A program made the translations under genes and the position numbers. From an uncultured Porphyromonadaceae bacterium (GTDB taxonomy: Bacteria; Bacteroidota; Bacteroidia; Bacteroidales; Muribaculaceae): a DNA stretch of 26,468 nucleotides. Where the stretch lies: positions 1-26,468 of the forward strand of contig URMA01000036.1 of the NCBI GenBank assembly GCA_900548875.1. Direction: 5' to 3'. Each line of letters opens with the position of its first letter. Position 1 is the stretch's first letter. The notes beneath the pieces were generated by a model. It was not told the origin of the DNA and ran no database searches. It was given only the letters and a program-made list of their open reading frames with translations. Positions 15,175 through 23,213 of the stretch are shown one piece after another.

Positions 15175-17529
15175 ATGGACAATCAGGAAGAAATCATAGA
15201 GCAGGATGACTCGAAAGGACTCAACCTATCGGAAATCATTGCATGGTGGCGTTCCAACTGGCGGTTCGTTTCCGTGTCGACTGCAGTATGCCTGCTCTTG
15301 GCTGCCGTCTATATACTTTATGCCCCGTCAAAATACACACGAACTTCGTCGTTCACGCTGAAATATTTTGCCGACGGACGCCCCATGATGCCCGACATCG
15401 TTGAGCTGTCGAACCTTACCGACATGTATTTCAGCAATACGCTCGACAACGAAATGGCATTTTTCAATTCGCAAACGCTGCTGAGCACGATTGTCGACCG
15501 ACTGGGACTCCAATACAGCTACTATCAGGATAAGACATTGGGCAAAAGCCAGGATCTTTATGGACTGGAACCCGTGAAAATAAAACTGACGGAAGCCGAA
15601 ACGAGCCGACTGGAACGTGCCGAGATGAACCTGACAATCGGACAGGACAGCACCGTCACGCTTTCCGACTTTATCATCAACGGCGAACCTGCAAATTCAC
15701 GCCCCATAACAATCAAGCCCGGAGAAACCATAGAGACCCCTGCCGGAAAACTGACGGCTGAGGCCACCGAGAACTTCGGGGCATTCCTGGGCAAAAGCAT
15801 ACGCATGTCGTATGTCTCCACATTTCTGACCGTCAACGACATTCGCAAGCGTTTCAGCTTCACGCTGACCGACAAGTATTCAACCGTCATCCAATTCACT
15901 TTTACCGACGCATCCATGCAGCGGGCCGACGATTTTCTTAACATCCTGCCCGTTGTCTACAACGAACTTTGGACAGGACAGATGAAGGAAGCCGCAAACA
16001 AGGCTCTTCCCATCATTGCAGAAAAATTGCAAAGCCTCGAAAAGGAACTGGCGGAAACGGAAACGGCCATGGCCGACTACATGGCTGACAACAGCATTAC
16101 GACCATCGACAATGACAAACTGCGGATTGCCAAAGAGCAAACCGACTACGACCGTCAGGACTTCGAAATCCGTACACAGATACAGATGGCCCAAGCAGTA
16201 TACAACGGCCTGTCGACCGACGAGCTCCACGCCATCCCCATGCCTGCCGGTATCGACAGTCCGAATCTGCTGAAAATGGTGATAGAATACAACCGCCAAC
16301 TGGGAGAGCGCGAACGACTTGCGGCGGCTTCCGGCAAAAATCATCCCAAAATTCGGGAAATCAACAAGCAGCTTACACTGCTCAAAAACAACATCACCAG
16401 TTCGGCACTGAAATTTATCCGGGAACTGGAGATAAAGCGCGACCTCATTGCTGAAAAAAGGAGTCAAATCCAGTCGAGCATACCCGACGCCGCCAACAAT
16501 GAAATGGCCATAACGATTCTCGAACGCCGACAGAAAACGAAGCAGGACATTTACCTCTATATGCTGAAAAAGCGGGAGTCACAACTGATGGCATCGCTCA
16601 CCGACGTACAAGTGGTGAGAATCATATCGAACGCAAACGGCAGCAACCTGCCCGACCGCCAATCCTCCGCACTCATTCTCGCCATTGCGCTTGTTCTTGC
16701 TGTTTGGCATCCCCATCGGATTTTTTGTGCTCTGAAAAGTGTCGACAACAGCGTACACACATCGGACGAACTTATTGCAACCGGCATTGATGTTATCGGT
16801 GAAATACCTCAGCACGGCCGATTACCGATAAAAAGACGCATCGGTAACCTGTTGAAAATCAACCGTCCGGATTCTCATAAACCGTCAATAGTAGCCAATC
16901 CGTCGAGCAGCGACGCTACGAACGAAAGCCTGCGCCTCATCCGTGGCAACCTCAATTTCATATCCCGCGACAAACATGAAGTGCTGCTACTTACGTCCAT
17001 CAATCCCGGTAGCGGAAAAACATTTGTAAGCCTTAATCTTGCAATGACGATGGCATTCAGCGGTAAACGTACGCTACTGATTGATTTGGACTTACGAAGA
17101 GCTACATTAAGCAAATGCGTCAATTCGCCACGGACAGGAATCGCAGCCTGCCTTAACGGAACGGCAAAAATTGAAGAAGCAATTCTGAAAAACAGCCTGA
17201 CTGACAATCTCGACATACTGCCTGTCGGGACACTGCCCGTCAATCCTGCCGACCTTTTGGCATCCGACCGTTTTCAGGACCTCATGACTGAACTGAAGAA
17301 ACGCTACGACTTCATCTTCATCGACAGCGCACCCGTAAACGTGGCCTCCGACACGGCATCCATTTCCCACTGTGCCGACCGTACGCTGTTTGTCGTGCGT
17401 GCCGGAATGCTGGAGAAACGACAGGTTTCATCCATTGAGGATTTCCGTAACACAGGAGCCCTTCCCAACCTGTCAATCATCCTCAACGGAACCGACAGGC
17501 CGCACATCAATATGTTTCTAAAACGGTAA
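15175..17529 (+). CDS. Wzc-like polysaccharide co-polymerase / BY-kinase without Tyr tail
   Basis: This 784-aa inner-membrane protein has a Wzz domain with a first helix near 30-50, a long periplasmic coiled-coil region (about 275-470), a second helix near 495-520 and a cytoplasmic BY-kinase domain. The kinase motifs are intact: Walker A NPGSGKT (610-616), Walker A' TLLIDLDLRR (633-642) and Walker B FIFIDSAP (713-720). The protein ends NMFLKR, with no Tyr cluster, unlike the kinase tail at the start of the window. The second helix is damaged: codons at 16702-16731 read VWHPHRIFCA, whereas the next frame reads FGIPIGFFVL, the expected helix. A +1/-1 pair of small indels therefore seems to have shifted about ten residues. 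It controls chain length together with the Wza-like protein. Confidence 0.88.
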   Translation: MDNQEEIIEQDDSKGLNLSEIIAWWRSNWRFVSVSTAVCLLLAAVYILYAPSKYTRTSSFTLKYFADGRPMMPDIVELSNLTDMYFSNTLDNEMAFFNSQTLLSTIVDRLGLQYSYYQDKTLGKSQDLYGLEPVKIKLTEAETSRLERAEMNLTIGQDSTVTLSDFIINGEPANSRPITIKPGETIETPAGKLTAEATENFGAFLGKSIRMSYVSTFLTVNDIRKRFSFTLTDKYSTVIQFTFTDASMQRADDFLNILPVVYNELWTGQMKEAANKALPIIAEKLQSLEKELAETETAMADYMADNSITTIDNDKLRIAKEQTDYDRQDFEIRTQIQMAQAVYNGLSTDELHAIPMPAGIDSPNLLKMVIEYNRQLGERERLAAASGKNHPKIREINKQLTLLKNNITSSALKFIRELEIKRDLIAEKRSQIQSSIPDAANNEMAITILERRQKTKQDIYLYMLKKRESQLMASLTDVQVVRIISNANGSNLPDRQSSALILAIALVLAVWHPHRIFCALKSVDNSVHTSDELIATGIDVIGEIPQHGRLPIKRRIGNLLKINRPDSHKPSIVANPSSSDATNESLRLIRGNLNFISRDKHEVLLLTSINPGSGKTFVSLNLAMTMAFSGKRTLLIDLDLRRATLSKCVNSPRTGIAACLNGTAKIEEAILKNSLTDNLDILPVGTLPVNPADLLASDRFQDLMTELKKRYDFIFIDSAPVNVASDTASISHCADRTLFVVRAGMLEKRQVSSIEDFRNTGALPNLSIILNGTDRPHINMFLKR

Positions 17530-17546
17530 GCGACACACACGCTTAC
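17526..17546 (+). other. Stem-loop overlapping the wzc stop codon
   Basis: GTAAGCG (17526-17532) and CGCTTAC (17540-17546) form a perfect 7-bp stem around a 7-nt loop of alternating A and C. The stem includes the TAA stop at 17527-17529. No U-run follows, so it is not itself a terminator. It may protect the mRNA 3' end or be incidental. Confidence 0.5.
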
Positions 17547-17560
17547 AGCATTTATATACG

Positions 17561-17604
17561 AAAACGAGCCATCTGCATGCCGCAGACAGCTCGTTTTTGT
17601 TTTA
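17561..17604. terminator. Bidirectional intrinsic terminator
   Basis: AAAACGAGC (17561-17569) pairs with GCTCGTTTT (17589-17597). An inner stem TCTGC/GCAGA (17572-17576 with 17582-17586) lies around loop ATGCC, separated by a symmetrical CA/CA bulge. A T-rich run follows on the + strand (to 17604), and the A-run on the left serves the - strand. It separates the + strand polysaccharide operon from the convergent - strand hydrolase gene. Confidence 0.88.
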
Positions 17605-17619
17605 TGTCACTCCGTCCTG

Positions 17620-19200
17620 TCAGTGAATGTACGGAGATGTAAAGCCCAGCAGTTTCAAGCCACGCTGCACATCCTCGTTCTGCATGAACAAGTTCCAAAG
17701 CAGCTGCGAACGGTAGTTTTCAATCATCACTACAATCGGGCCCTGGTCGATGGCGAGATATGATTTCACCACCTTCTCGCCCGTTCCCAAGTTGAGAGCG
17801 TCATAGAAACCATATTCTCCGAAGGCAATGTCGCCCAAGTCACGGTAGAGATATTTCAACACAGCCATACATTCTTCCGGAGCATAAGGCATTGACGACA
17901 AGGCGGCAGTAGGAGCCACCGTACCGTTATCATTGTTGCCCGGAGCATGGGCCAGATAACCGGCTATCGGACAATCGGAAGCTGTCAAGCCCCAGAAATT
18001 CTCGGAATAGCCCGTAAATTTCTTCGGATTCTCAATACAGTAGGCACGGTTGATCAGCGTATGTGCCTTATTCTGTTCAAAATAGTTTTCGCAAACATCA
18101 TCCTTCAATCCACGCGGATCAAGTCCGAGGAACGAATAATGACAGAAGAACAACGGTCCGCCCATTTCGCTGTCGCTGCCCAACGGCAAAACGATATTAT
18201 AATAAGTGCGGCCGTTCTTGATACCCCCGTTGCTTGTATAGCCTTCCACATACACATCCTTCGTAATCGGATATGTCGGAGACGCAGCGGCCAGCACATA
18301 AGCAATGAGGCCCTCGTTCCAACCGCGAATGTCGAGATTCATTTCAAAGCCATAGTTCTTCGACCAATGCCATGTCAAGCAATTTCGTCCTTGTGTGTAA
18401 TACGACCATTCGACACCTTCCCAAATATCTTCAATATCGTCGGCGAGTTTCTTTTCTTCCGCACTTCCCGTTCCAAAATATTCCTTGGCGGTCAGCAGTC
18501 CCTGCATCAGGAATGCAGTTTCAATCAAGTCACCACCGTCATCTTTCTGACTAAAAGAATTCACTTTACCGGTTGCCGCGTTATACCAGTGAGCATAAGC
18601 ACCGTGGAAACGCTCCACCGACTGAAGGAAATTGACAATCGAACGAATATTCTCATAAGCCTGTTCGCGGGTAATGAAATTACGCTCAGCACCGGCTATC
18701 AACGCCATGATTCCAAAACCCGTACCGCCGGTTGTCACCACATCACCGCTCGTATTGCGTTCACGTATCATCTTTGTTGTCGGATGTGCAAAGTCGTAGA
18801 AATACTTCAGCGTAGCAGCCTGCACCACATCAAGCAGTTCATCGTCCGACAACAGTCCGATACGAACCGACTGTTCCTTCATTTTCACTTCCTGGCTATA
18901 AGGATAGCCACCGGTTTCCACCATGCGGTAAGTCACCTCTGTATTGTCGGCAACGTCCAATGTTTCCACATAAGGGCTTTCCTTAACGCCTTCCGCCACT
19001 TTCTCGAAAACCACAGCATCGTAGGCACGCCAAATGTCGTAAGCCTTTCCGTCAGCTGTCCACTCCAGCGTCACCTTGGAGCCGTCGGCCTTCACCGTAA
19101 AATCGACAGTTCCAACCGGTGTAGCCGGCTCCTCTTCAGAGCATGCAAAAAGAAAAACACTCATTGCAAGCACTGACAAAAAACACATTAAATTTTTCAT
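17620..19200 (-). CDS. GH144-like (glucoamylase-family) surface lipoprotein
   Basis: This 526-aa lipoprotein has a signal ending FLFAC (C20) followed directly by SEEEPA. Acidic residues at this place resemble the Bacteroidetes lipoprotein export signal, so a cell-surface location is likely. Residues of about 27-110 look like a small beta-sandwich (Fn3-like) domain. The rest is an (alpha/alpha)6 domain of the Pfam Glycoamylase type (PF10091), with DVVTTGGTGFGIMALIAGAER, TWHWSKNYGFEMNLDIRGWNEGLIAYVLA and a PLFFCHYSFLGLDPRG segment. Characterised relatives in Bacteroidetes are GH144 enzymes acting on beta-1,2-glucans. That substrate is plausible but not proven. It stands alone, with its own promoter-like box and a shared terminator. 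Confidence 0.85.
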   Translation of the reverse strand: MKNLMCFLSVLAMSVFLFACSEEEPATPVGTVDFTVKADGSKVTLEWTADGKAYDIWRAYDAVVFEKVAEGVKESPYVETLDVADNTEVTYRMVETGGYPYSQEVKMKEQSVRIGLLSDDELLDVVQAATLKYFYDFAHPTTKMIRERNTSGDVVTTGGTGFGIMALIAGAERNFITREQAYENIRSIVNFLQSVERFHGAYAHWYNAATGKVNSFSQKDDGGDLIETAFLMQGLLTAKEYFGTGSAEEKKLADDIEDIWEGVEWSYYTQGRNCLTWHWSKNYGFEMNLDIRGWNEGLIAYVLAAASPTYPITKDVYVEGYTSNGGIKNGRTYYNIVLPLGSDSEMGGPLFFCHYSFLGLDPRGLKDDVCENYFEQNKAHTLINRAYCIENPKKFTGYSENFWGLTASDCPIAGYLAHAPGNNDNGTVAPTAALSSMPYAPEECMAVLKYLYRDLGDIAFGEYGFYDALNLGTGEKVVKSYLAIDQGPIVVMIENYRSQLLWNLFMQNEDVQRGLKLLGFTSPYIH

Positions 19201-19227
19201 AACACCAAATGTAAACTAATTTGGAGA

Positions 19228-19235
19228 CAAAGATA
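19228..19235 (-). promoter_or_regulatory. -7 box for the GH144-like gene
   Basis: The minus strand reads TATCTTTG, an exact TAnnTTTG match, 27 nt upstream of the ATG at 19200. TTTG sequences occur upstream, but not at a clearly correct spacing. The surrounding gap 19201-19358 holds no gene and no convincing terminator for the esterase gene upstream. Confidence 0.5.
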
Positions 19236-19358
19236 ATGCAAAGAAATCAAATGAATCACCAATTTTCTGACAATATAACATTAAGAACAGACATAAAAAT
19301 ACCGTTTTTAAACATAATTTCCCGGAAAACCATCAAAATATCCAACTTTCCACTAATT

Positions 19359-20144
19359 CTAAAACCAACGGAGATTCATGGCGTGGAGGAAGGTTTTGTC
19401 GAGGGGGAGGCCGGAGGCGTCGCCGATGACGGCGTCGGTGTAGCAATACGGACAAAGGGCCGTTTTCCCGTCGACATCGTCCACCCAGTCCACTATTTCA
19501 GCGGGCGCAAAGGTTCGGCAGCACGAAAACCAGCCGCAGGTTTCCGACGCTTTGATTTCTTCCTCGTTTTCAAACGAATGCCGGTGGGCTTCCTTCATCC
19601 GCTCGTCGGAAAGCATCTGGCAAACCAGCTGCACGACCTCTTCCGATATGTGATGATGCGACGGAACGATACCCCCGAGAATACCTAAATCGTCCGCCAT
19701 CATGTCCCTGTATTTCAGTCCCAACAGTTCGTCGGAGTCGCCAAAGAGAGCTGTAATGTTTTTCCGGTCCGCTTCGGGCAACCGCTTCAGCCGCCATTCC
19801 TGAGCCGCATAAGTGGCTATCAGTTCCGGCGAAGGTGCCGGAAATCCTTCAAAAGGCTTCAGTTTCGGCAGCTCGACAGAAGGCAGATAGCACGGATTGA
19901 CCACAAAGCGACGCACGCCCGTAGTGAGCAACGTCAGGAATCCGCCCAACGAGCAGCCTACAACCACATCAATCCCTTCACGTTCAATCGTTTCACGAAT
20001 CTGGCGCAACGCCAGTTCACAGTCATCCTGACAATAGTCCATGCCGATGACCTCCCAGTTCTCCGGCTTATGCTTCTTGAACAGCCTACAGCTTCCGCCG
20101 TCGGGAGAACCGTTATACCCATGCACATACAATAGCTTTTTCAT
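19359..20144 (-). CDS. YqiA-like esterase fused to a C-terminal zinc-ribbon domain
   Basis: This is a 261-aa protein from the ATG at 20144, which begins the family-typical MKKLLYVHGYNGSP; an upstream start at 20192 would add 16 atypical residues. Residues 1-180 are a small alpha/beta hydrolase of the YqiA/UPF0227 kind, with an HG oxyanion loop (8-9), nucleophile elbow GCSLGG (S65), acid D136 or D138 and a His at 163-165. Residues 190-261 are a separate Cys-rich module: C203-x4-C208-C209, then CPYC (231-234), followed by DAVIGDASGLPL and ending LRWF. This resembles stand-alone zinc-binding proteins that end in CPYCG.DAVIG...WF. The natural substrate is unknown. It lies 64 nt after the kinase gene and may be cotranscribed. 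Confidence 0.8.
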   Translation of the reverse strand: MKKLLYVHGYNGSPDGGSCRLFKKHKPENWEVIGMDYCQDDCELALRQIRETIEREGIDVVVGCSLGGFLTLLTTGVRRFVVNPCYLPSVELPKLKPFEGFPAPSPELIATYAAQEWRLKRLPEADRKNITALFGDSDELLGLKYRDMMADDLGILGGIVPSHHHISEEVVQLVCQMLSDERMKEAHRHSFENEEEIKASETCGWFSCCRTFAPAEIVDWVDDVDGKTALCPYCYTDAVIGDASGLPLDKTFLHAMNLRWF

Positions 20145-20208
20145 ACTCCTAAAATAGTAATTTTCCCTCAGAATTTCAAGAACGGAATCCATTTTCCGGC
20201 AACTTCCG

Positions 20209-21498
20209 TCAAGGAATCTGCAAACGGAAAGTTTTCGTGTAATGCCTGTAGGGTGAGGGCTGAAGCAACCGGAGCGTGCCCTCGTGAAGGTTCAGAATAC
20301 GCCGCGCCACCGACAGCCCTATTCCCGACCCTTCCGGCTTGGTAGTAAAAAACGGTACGAAAATCTGTTGCAGGCATTCGTCGTCGACAGCCGGCGCATC
20401 GTCGCTCACATCTATAATCACCGACTCGTCCCTGTCGGTTTCCGCACTGATCCGCAATTTCTTCGCACCCGCCTCAACAGCGTTTTTCAGCAGGTTCGAC
20501 AACACCTGAAACAGCTGCGTTTCATCGGCATTCACGATCAAGTCGTCGGTGGCAATGGCAAGTTCCACCGCCATGTCCTCCAACTCGTGCTTCTGCATGC
20601 TGAGCACATATCTGGCAACATCCACCACATAAAGCAACTGCTTTTTAGGCTCGGGTATGGCTGAGAAACTGCGGTACGACCGGATGAAGCGCATCAGTCC
20701 GTCGGATGTGGAACGAATCACGCCCAGCCCCTCCCGAATATCGTCCATCTCTGCCGAAGTCTTATGCAGCAGGCTGTCGCTCAGCGAATTGATGGGAGCA
20801 ATGCCGTTCATAATCTCATGTGTCAGCACCCGTGTCAGTTTCATCCACGCATCCACTTCCTGACGGTCGATAACGGAATAGATATTGTTCAGAATATAGA
20901 TATTGATACGGTGGCCGTCGTTTGCCGTAATCTGCGACAGGCCGACCGACACATTCGCCACACCTTCCGCCGACGGGAAAGTCACCAGCCGCACTTCCCC
21001 CACCGACATCGTGCGGAAAGCATGCCGAAGCCCTTCCGAAACCCTGTCGAGCTGCACCTCGTTGGTCAGTACGCTCACTCCCAGCAACGACAATGCCTGA
21101 CGGTTGCAAAGCCGCACATTTCCGTTCTCCTCCACGGCTATCACCCCGGCATTCACCGAATCCAGAATCAGCCCGTAGAAATATTCGTTTGCCTTCAGTT
21201 TCATTTTTTCGGTCTTGAAAATGGCGGCCAGTTCCTCCAGCGCACGGTTGTAGTCGGCTTTTCCACGGTCGAAGAACCGCATCGAGAAATCGCTGTTGCG
21301 CAATGCCTCCACCATCATGCCCAACTTCGACAACGACCGGCGGACATCATGGACAAACACCAGACACACGGCGACAAAACCCGCACACGCCCCCACGGCA
21401 AACGACAACGGCGTGTCGCCCGACATCCAAAAACATCCGCCACCTGCCACAACGGCCAGCAACAATGCCATCGCTATCTGAACCAAAGCAAACTTCAT
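20209..21498 (-). CDS. NtrB-type sensor histidine kinase
   Basis: This 429-aa kinase has two membrane helices at the N-terminus (about 4-21 and 31-50) with almost no periplasmic loop. A HAMP/linker-like region follows, then a PAS-like domain (about 105-200, ILDSVNAGVIAVEENGNVRLCN), the H-box LTHEIMN with H227, N-box with N339 and G2 box GSGIGLS (391-397). The expected G1 box glycines are missing: the segment reads VSDDAPAVDD (364-373). Its ATG shares a base with the regulator's TGA (TGATG), so the pair is translationally coupled. It probably senses a membrane or envelope signal, and the transporter genes upstream are candidate targets. Confidence 0.9.
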   Translation of the reverse strand: MKFALVQIAMALLLAVVAGGGCFWMSGDTPLSFAVGACAGFVAVCLVFVHDVRRSLSKLGMMVEALRNSDFSMRFFDRGKADYNRALEELAAIFKTEKMKLKANEYFYGLILDSVNAGVIAVEENGNVRLCNRQALSLLGVSVLTNEVQLDRVSEGLRHAFRTMSVGEVRLVTFPSAEGVANVSVGLSQITANDGHRINIYILNNIYSVIDRQEVDAWMKLTRVLTHEIMNGIAPINSLSDSLLHKTSAEMDDIREGLGVIRSTSDGLMRFIRSYRSFSAIPEPKKQLLYVVDVARYVLSMQKHELEDMAVELAIATDDLIVNADETQLFQVLSNLLKNAVEAGAKKLRISAETDRDESVIIDVSDDAPAVDDECLQQIFVPFFTTKPEGSGIGLSVARRILNLHEGTLRLLQPSPYRHYTKTFRLQIP

Positions 21499-22841
21499 CA
21501 GAACTTAATGTTATACCGTTTGATTTTATTGTAAAGTGTCTGTCGGGTAATTCCCAACGATGAAGCCACCATCGACAGATTGTTGTCGCAACGCCGCAAC
21601 GCTTCCTGAATCATGCTGCGCTCCATCTCCTCCAGCGTGCCGCCCGTAGCCGGCTCCGACGTGACACCTCTCGAAATCTGCAATTCTTCTTTTCCCACAA
21701 TATCGGCATCGGCAATAATCACAGCCTTTTCCACCGTGTGCCGCAACTCCCGGATATTCCCCGGCCAGGCGTAGCTCTCCATTGCCGCCAAAGCGTCGGG
21801 AGCGAACGCCCCGACCGTTTTTCCGTACACTTCCGAAAAATGAGCCAAAAAGCGTTCTGCCAGAGGGCGTATGTCCTCCTTGCGCTCACGCAGCGGAGGC
21901 AGTTCCAGGTGTATCGTGTTGATACGGTAAAGCAGGTCTTCCCTGAACTCCTCGTCAGCCACCATTTTCGGCAAATTCTTGTTGGTGGCACAAATCAGCC
22001 GGATGTCGACGGCAACGGGATTGTTGCTTCCTACCCGTGTCACACAACGGCGCTGCAACACATTCAGCAGCTTCGACTGCTGTCGCAACGGCAGATTGCC
22101 TATTTCATCGAGAAACAGCGTACCCCCGTCGGCCTCCTCCACATACCCTTTCCGGTCAGTCCGGGCATCAGTAAATGCCCCCTTCACATGGCCGAACAGT
22201 TCGCTTTCAAACAGGCTTTCGGTAATCGCCCCCATATCGACACACACCATCTTCTGCCCGCTTCGCGAAGAAAGCCGGTGTAGTTCCTTTGCCAGCAAGT
22301 CCTTGCCGGTTCCGTTTTCTCCGGTTATCAGCACGTTGGCATCAGTTGCCGCCACTTTCTCCACCATGAAACGAAGATGTTTCATCGCGGCCGATTCGCC
22401 CCAGTACATAGCCTCTTCGCGCCGTCCGGCCGCTTTCGGCATACGGCTCCGGCGATAGTCGTACGCATTGCAGAGCACCTCCGTCAGTTTACGGTTGTCC
22501 CACGGCTTTTCCACAAAGTCAAACGCGCCGTCCTTCATGGCCCGCACAGCCAGCTGAATGTCGGCATAGGCAGTAAACAGCACCACTGGCACCTGCGGAA
22601 ACCGGCGCAGAAGCTCCCGAAGCCAGAACAGTCCCTCGTTGCCGTTGTTGACACCCGACACAAAGTTCATGTCCAGCAGCACCACATCAATCGCGCTGTC
22701 GACCACCGTCTGCAACATCCGCTTCGGAGAATTCAGAGTCCACACCTCTTCAAAAACCGAAGAAAGCAGCATCTTCACCGAAACCAGTACATTCCGATTG
22801 TCGTCGACCACCAATAGTTTGCCTTTTTTTCTCACTGTCAT
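21498..22841 (-). CDS. Sigma-54-dependent response regulator (NtrC family)
   Basis: This is a 447-aa protein from the ATG at 22841; a TTG four codons upstream is less likely. The receiver domain (1-125) has the acidic pair D13-D14, phosphoacceptor D57 and K112. The AAA+ domain (about 145-380) has Walker A GENGTGKD (174-181), the sigma-54 contact loop as GAFTDA (221-226, GAFTGA variant) and Walker B TLFLDE (241-246). The C-terminus is a Fis-type HTH (NLSMVASSLGITRQTLYNKIKR). It would activate RNA polymerase-sigma54 promoters. None with clear -24 GG/-12 GC elements was recognised in this window. It precedes its kinase and follows a gap with promoter-like repeats. Confidence 0.93.
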   Translation of the reverse strand: MTVRKKGKLLVVDDNRNVLVSVKMLLSSVFEEVWTLNSPKRMLQTVVDSAIDVVLLDMNFVSGVNNGNEGLFWLRELLRRFPQVPVVLFTAYADIQLAVRAMKDGAFDFVEKPWDNRKLTEVLCNAYDYRRSRMPKAAGRREEAMYWGESAAMKHLRFMVEKVAATDANVLITGENGTGKDLLAKELHRLSSRSGQKMVCVDMGAITESLFESELFGHVKGAFTDARTDRKGYVEEADGGTLFLDEIGNLPLRQQSKLLNVLQRRCVTRVGSNNPVAVDIRLICATNKNLPKMVADEEFREDLLYRINTIHLELPPLRERKEDIRPLAERFLAHFSEVYGKTVGAFAPDALAAMESYAWPGNIRELRHTVEKAVIIADADIVGKEELQISRGVTSEPATGGTLEEMERSMIQEALRRCDNNLSMVASSLGITRQTLYNKIKRYNIKF

Positions 22842-22942
22842 TAGCGTTTTCAATGTTCAAGTTGATATTTGACAAAAGGACGAAAGAATATACTTTCCAT
22901 GCTTATTAATTCAAAATCTGTTCTTGCGTTCTTCTATCCTAT

Positions 22943-23150
22943 AGCTACGCAACCTATATTTTACAAATATAGCGAAAGGCGAAGGCAGAAAACCAAACTT
23001 GTTTGAGCTTTATGCTAAGCCGCATCCTATATTCTACAAATATAGTGAAAGGCGAGTGGAGAGACAAACGAAAACAAAGTTTTCAAGTTTGACTATCCCG
23101 AACCGCATCCTATATTATCCAAATTTAAGCGAAAAAGGGCCGAAACACGA
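22943..23150 (-). repeat. Three tandem palindromic repeats with promoter-like boxes
   Basis: Three imperfect direct copies begin at 22949, 23021 and 23104 (core CGCAWCCTATATT). In copy 1 the core is a perfect 8-bp inverted repeat with a 3-nt loop (22954-22972). Copy 2 has one mismatch and copy 3 is decayed. Each copy carries TAnnTTTG on the minus strand: TATATTTG at 22964-22971 and 23037-23044, and TAAATTTG at 23120-23127. Copy 2 also has TTTG (23065-23068) 20 nt upstream, the right place for a -33 element. They point toward the response regulator. The rest of the 22842-23213 gap holds no gene. Confidence 0.75.
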
Positions 23151-23213
23151 AATGGATTCGTATTTTCTGCCCTTTCCGCTTATAAGAAATTGGTATTATG
23201 CTCAAAAGCCAAC

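Noticed and set aside
17947..19176. Open frame of about 409 codons on the plus strand
   Set aside because: It is antisense to the GH144-like lipoprotein, is rich in His, Arg and Cys without family motifs, and has no promoter.
20145..20150. AGGAG before the esterase start as a Shine-Dalgarno site
   Set aside because: It is only one base from the ATG, too close for normal pairing, and the other genes of this genome show no such sites.
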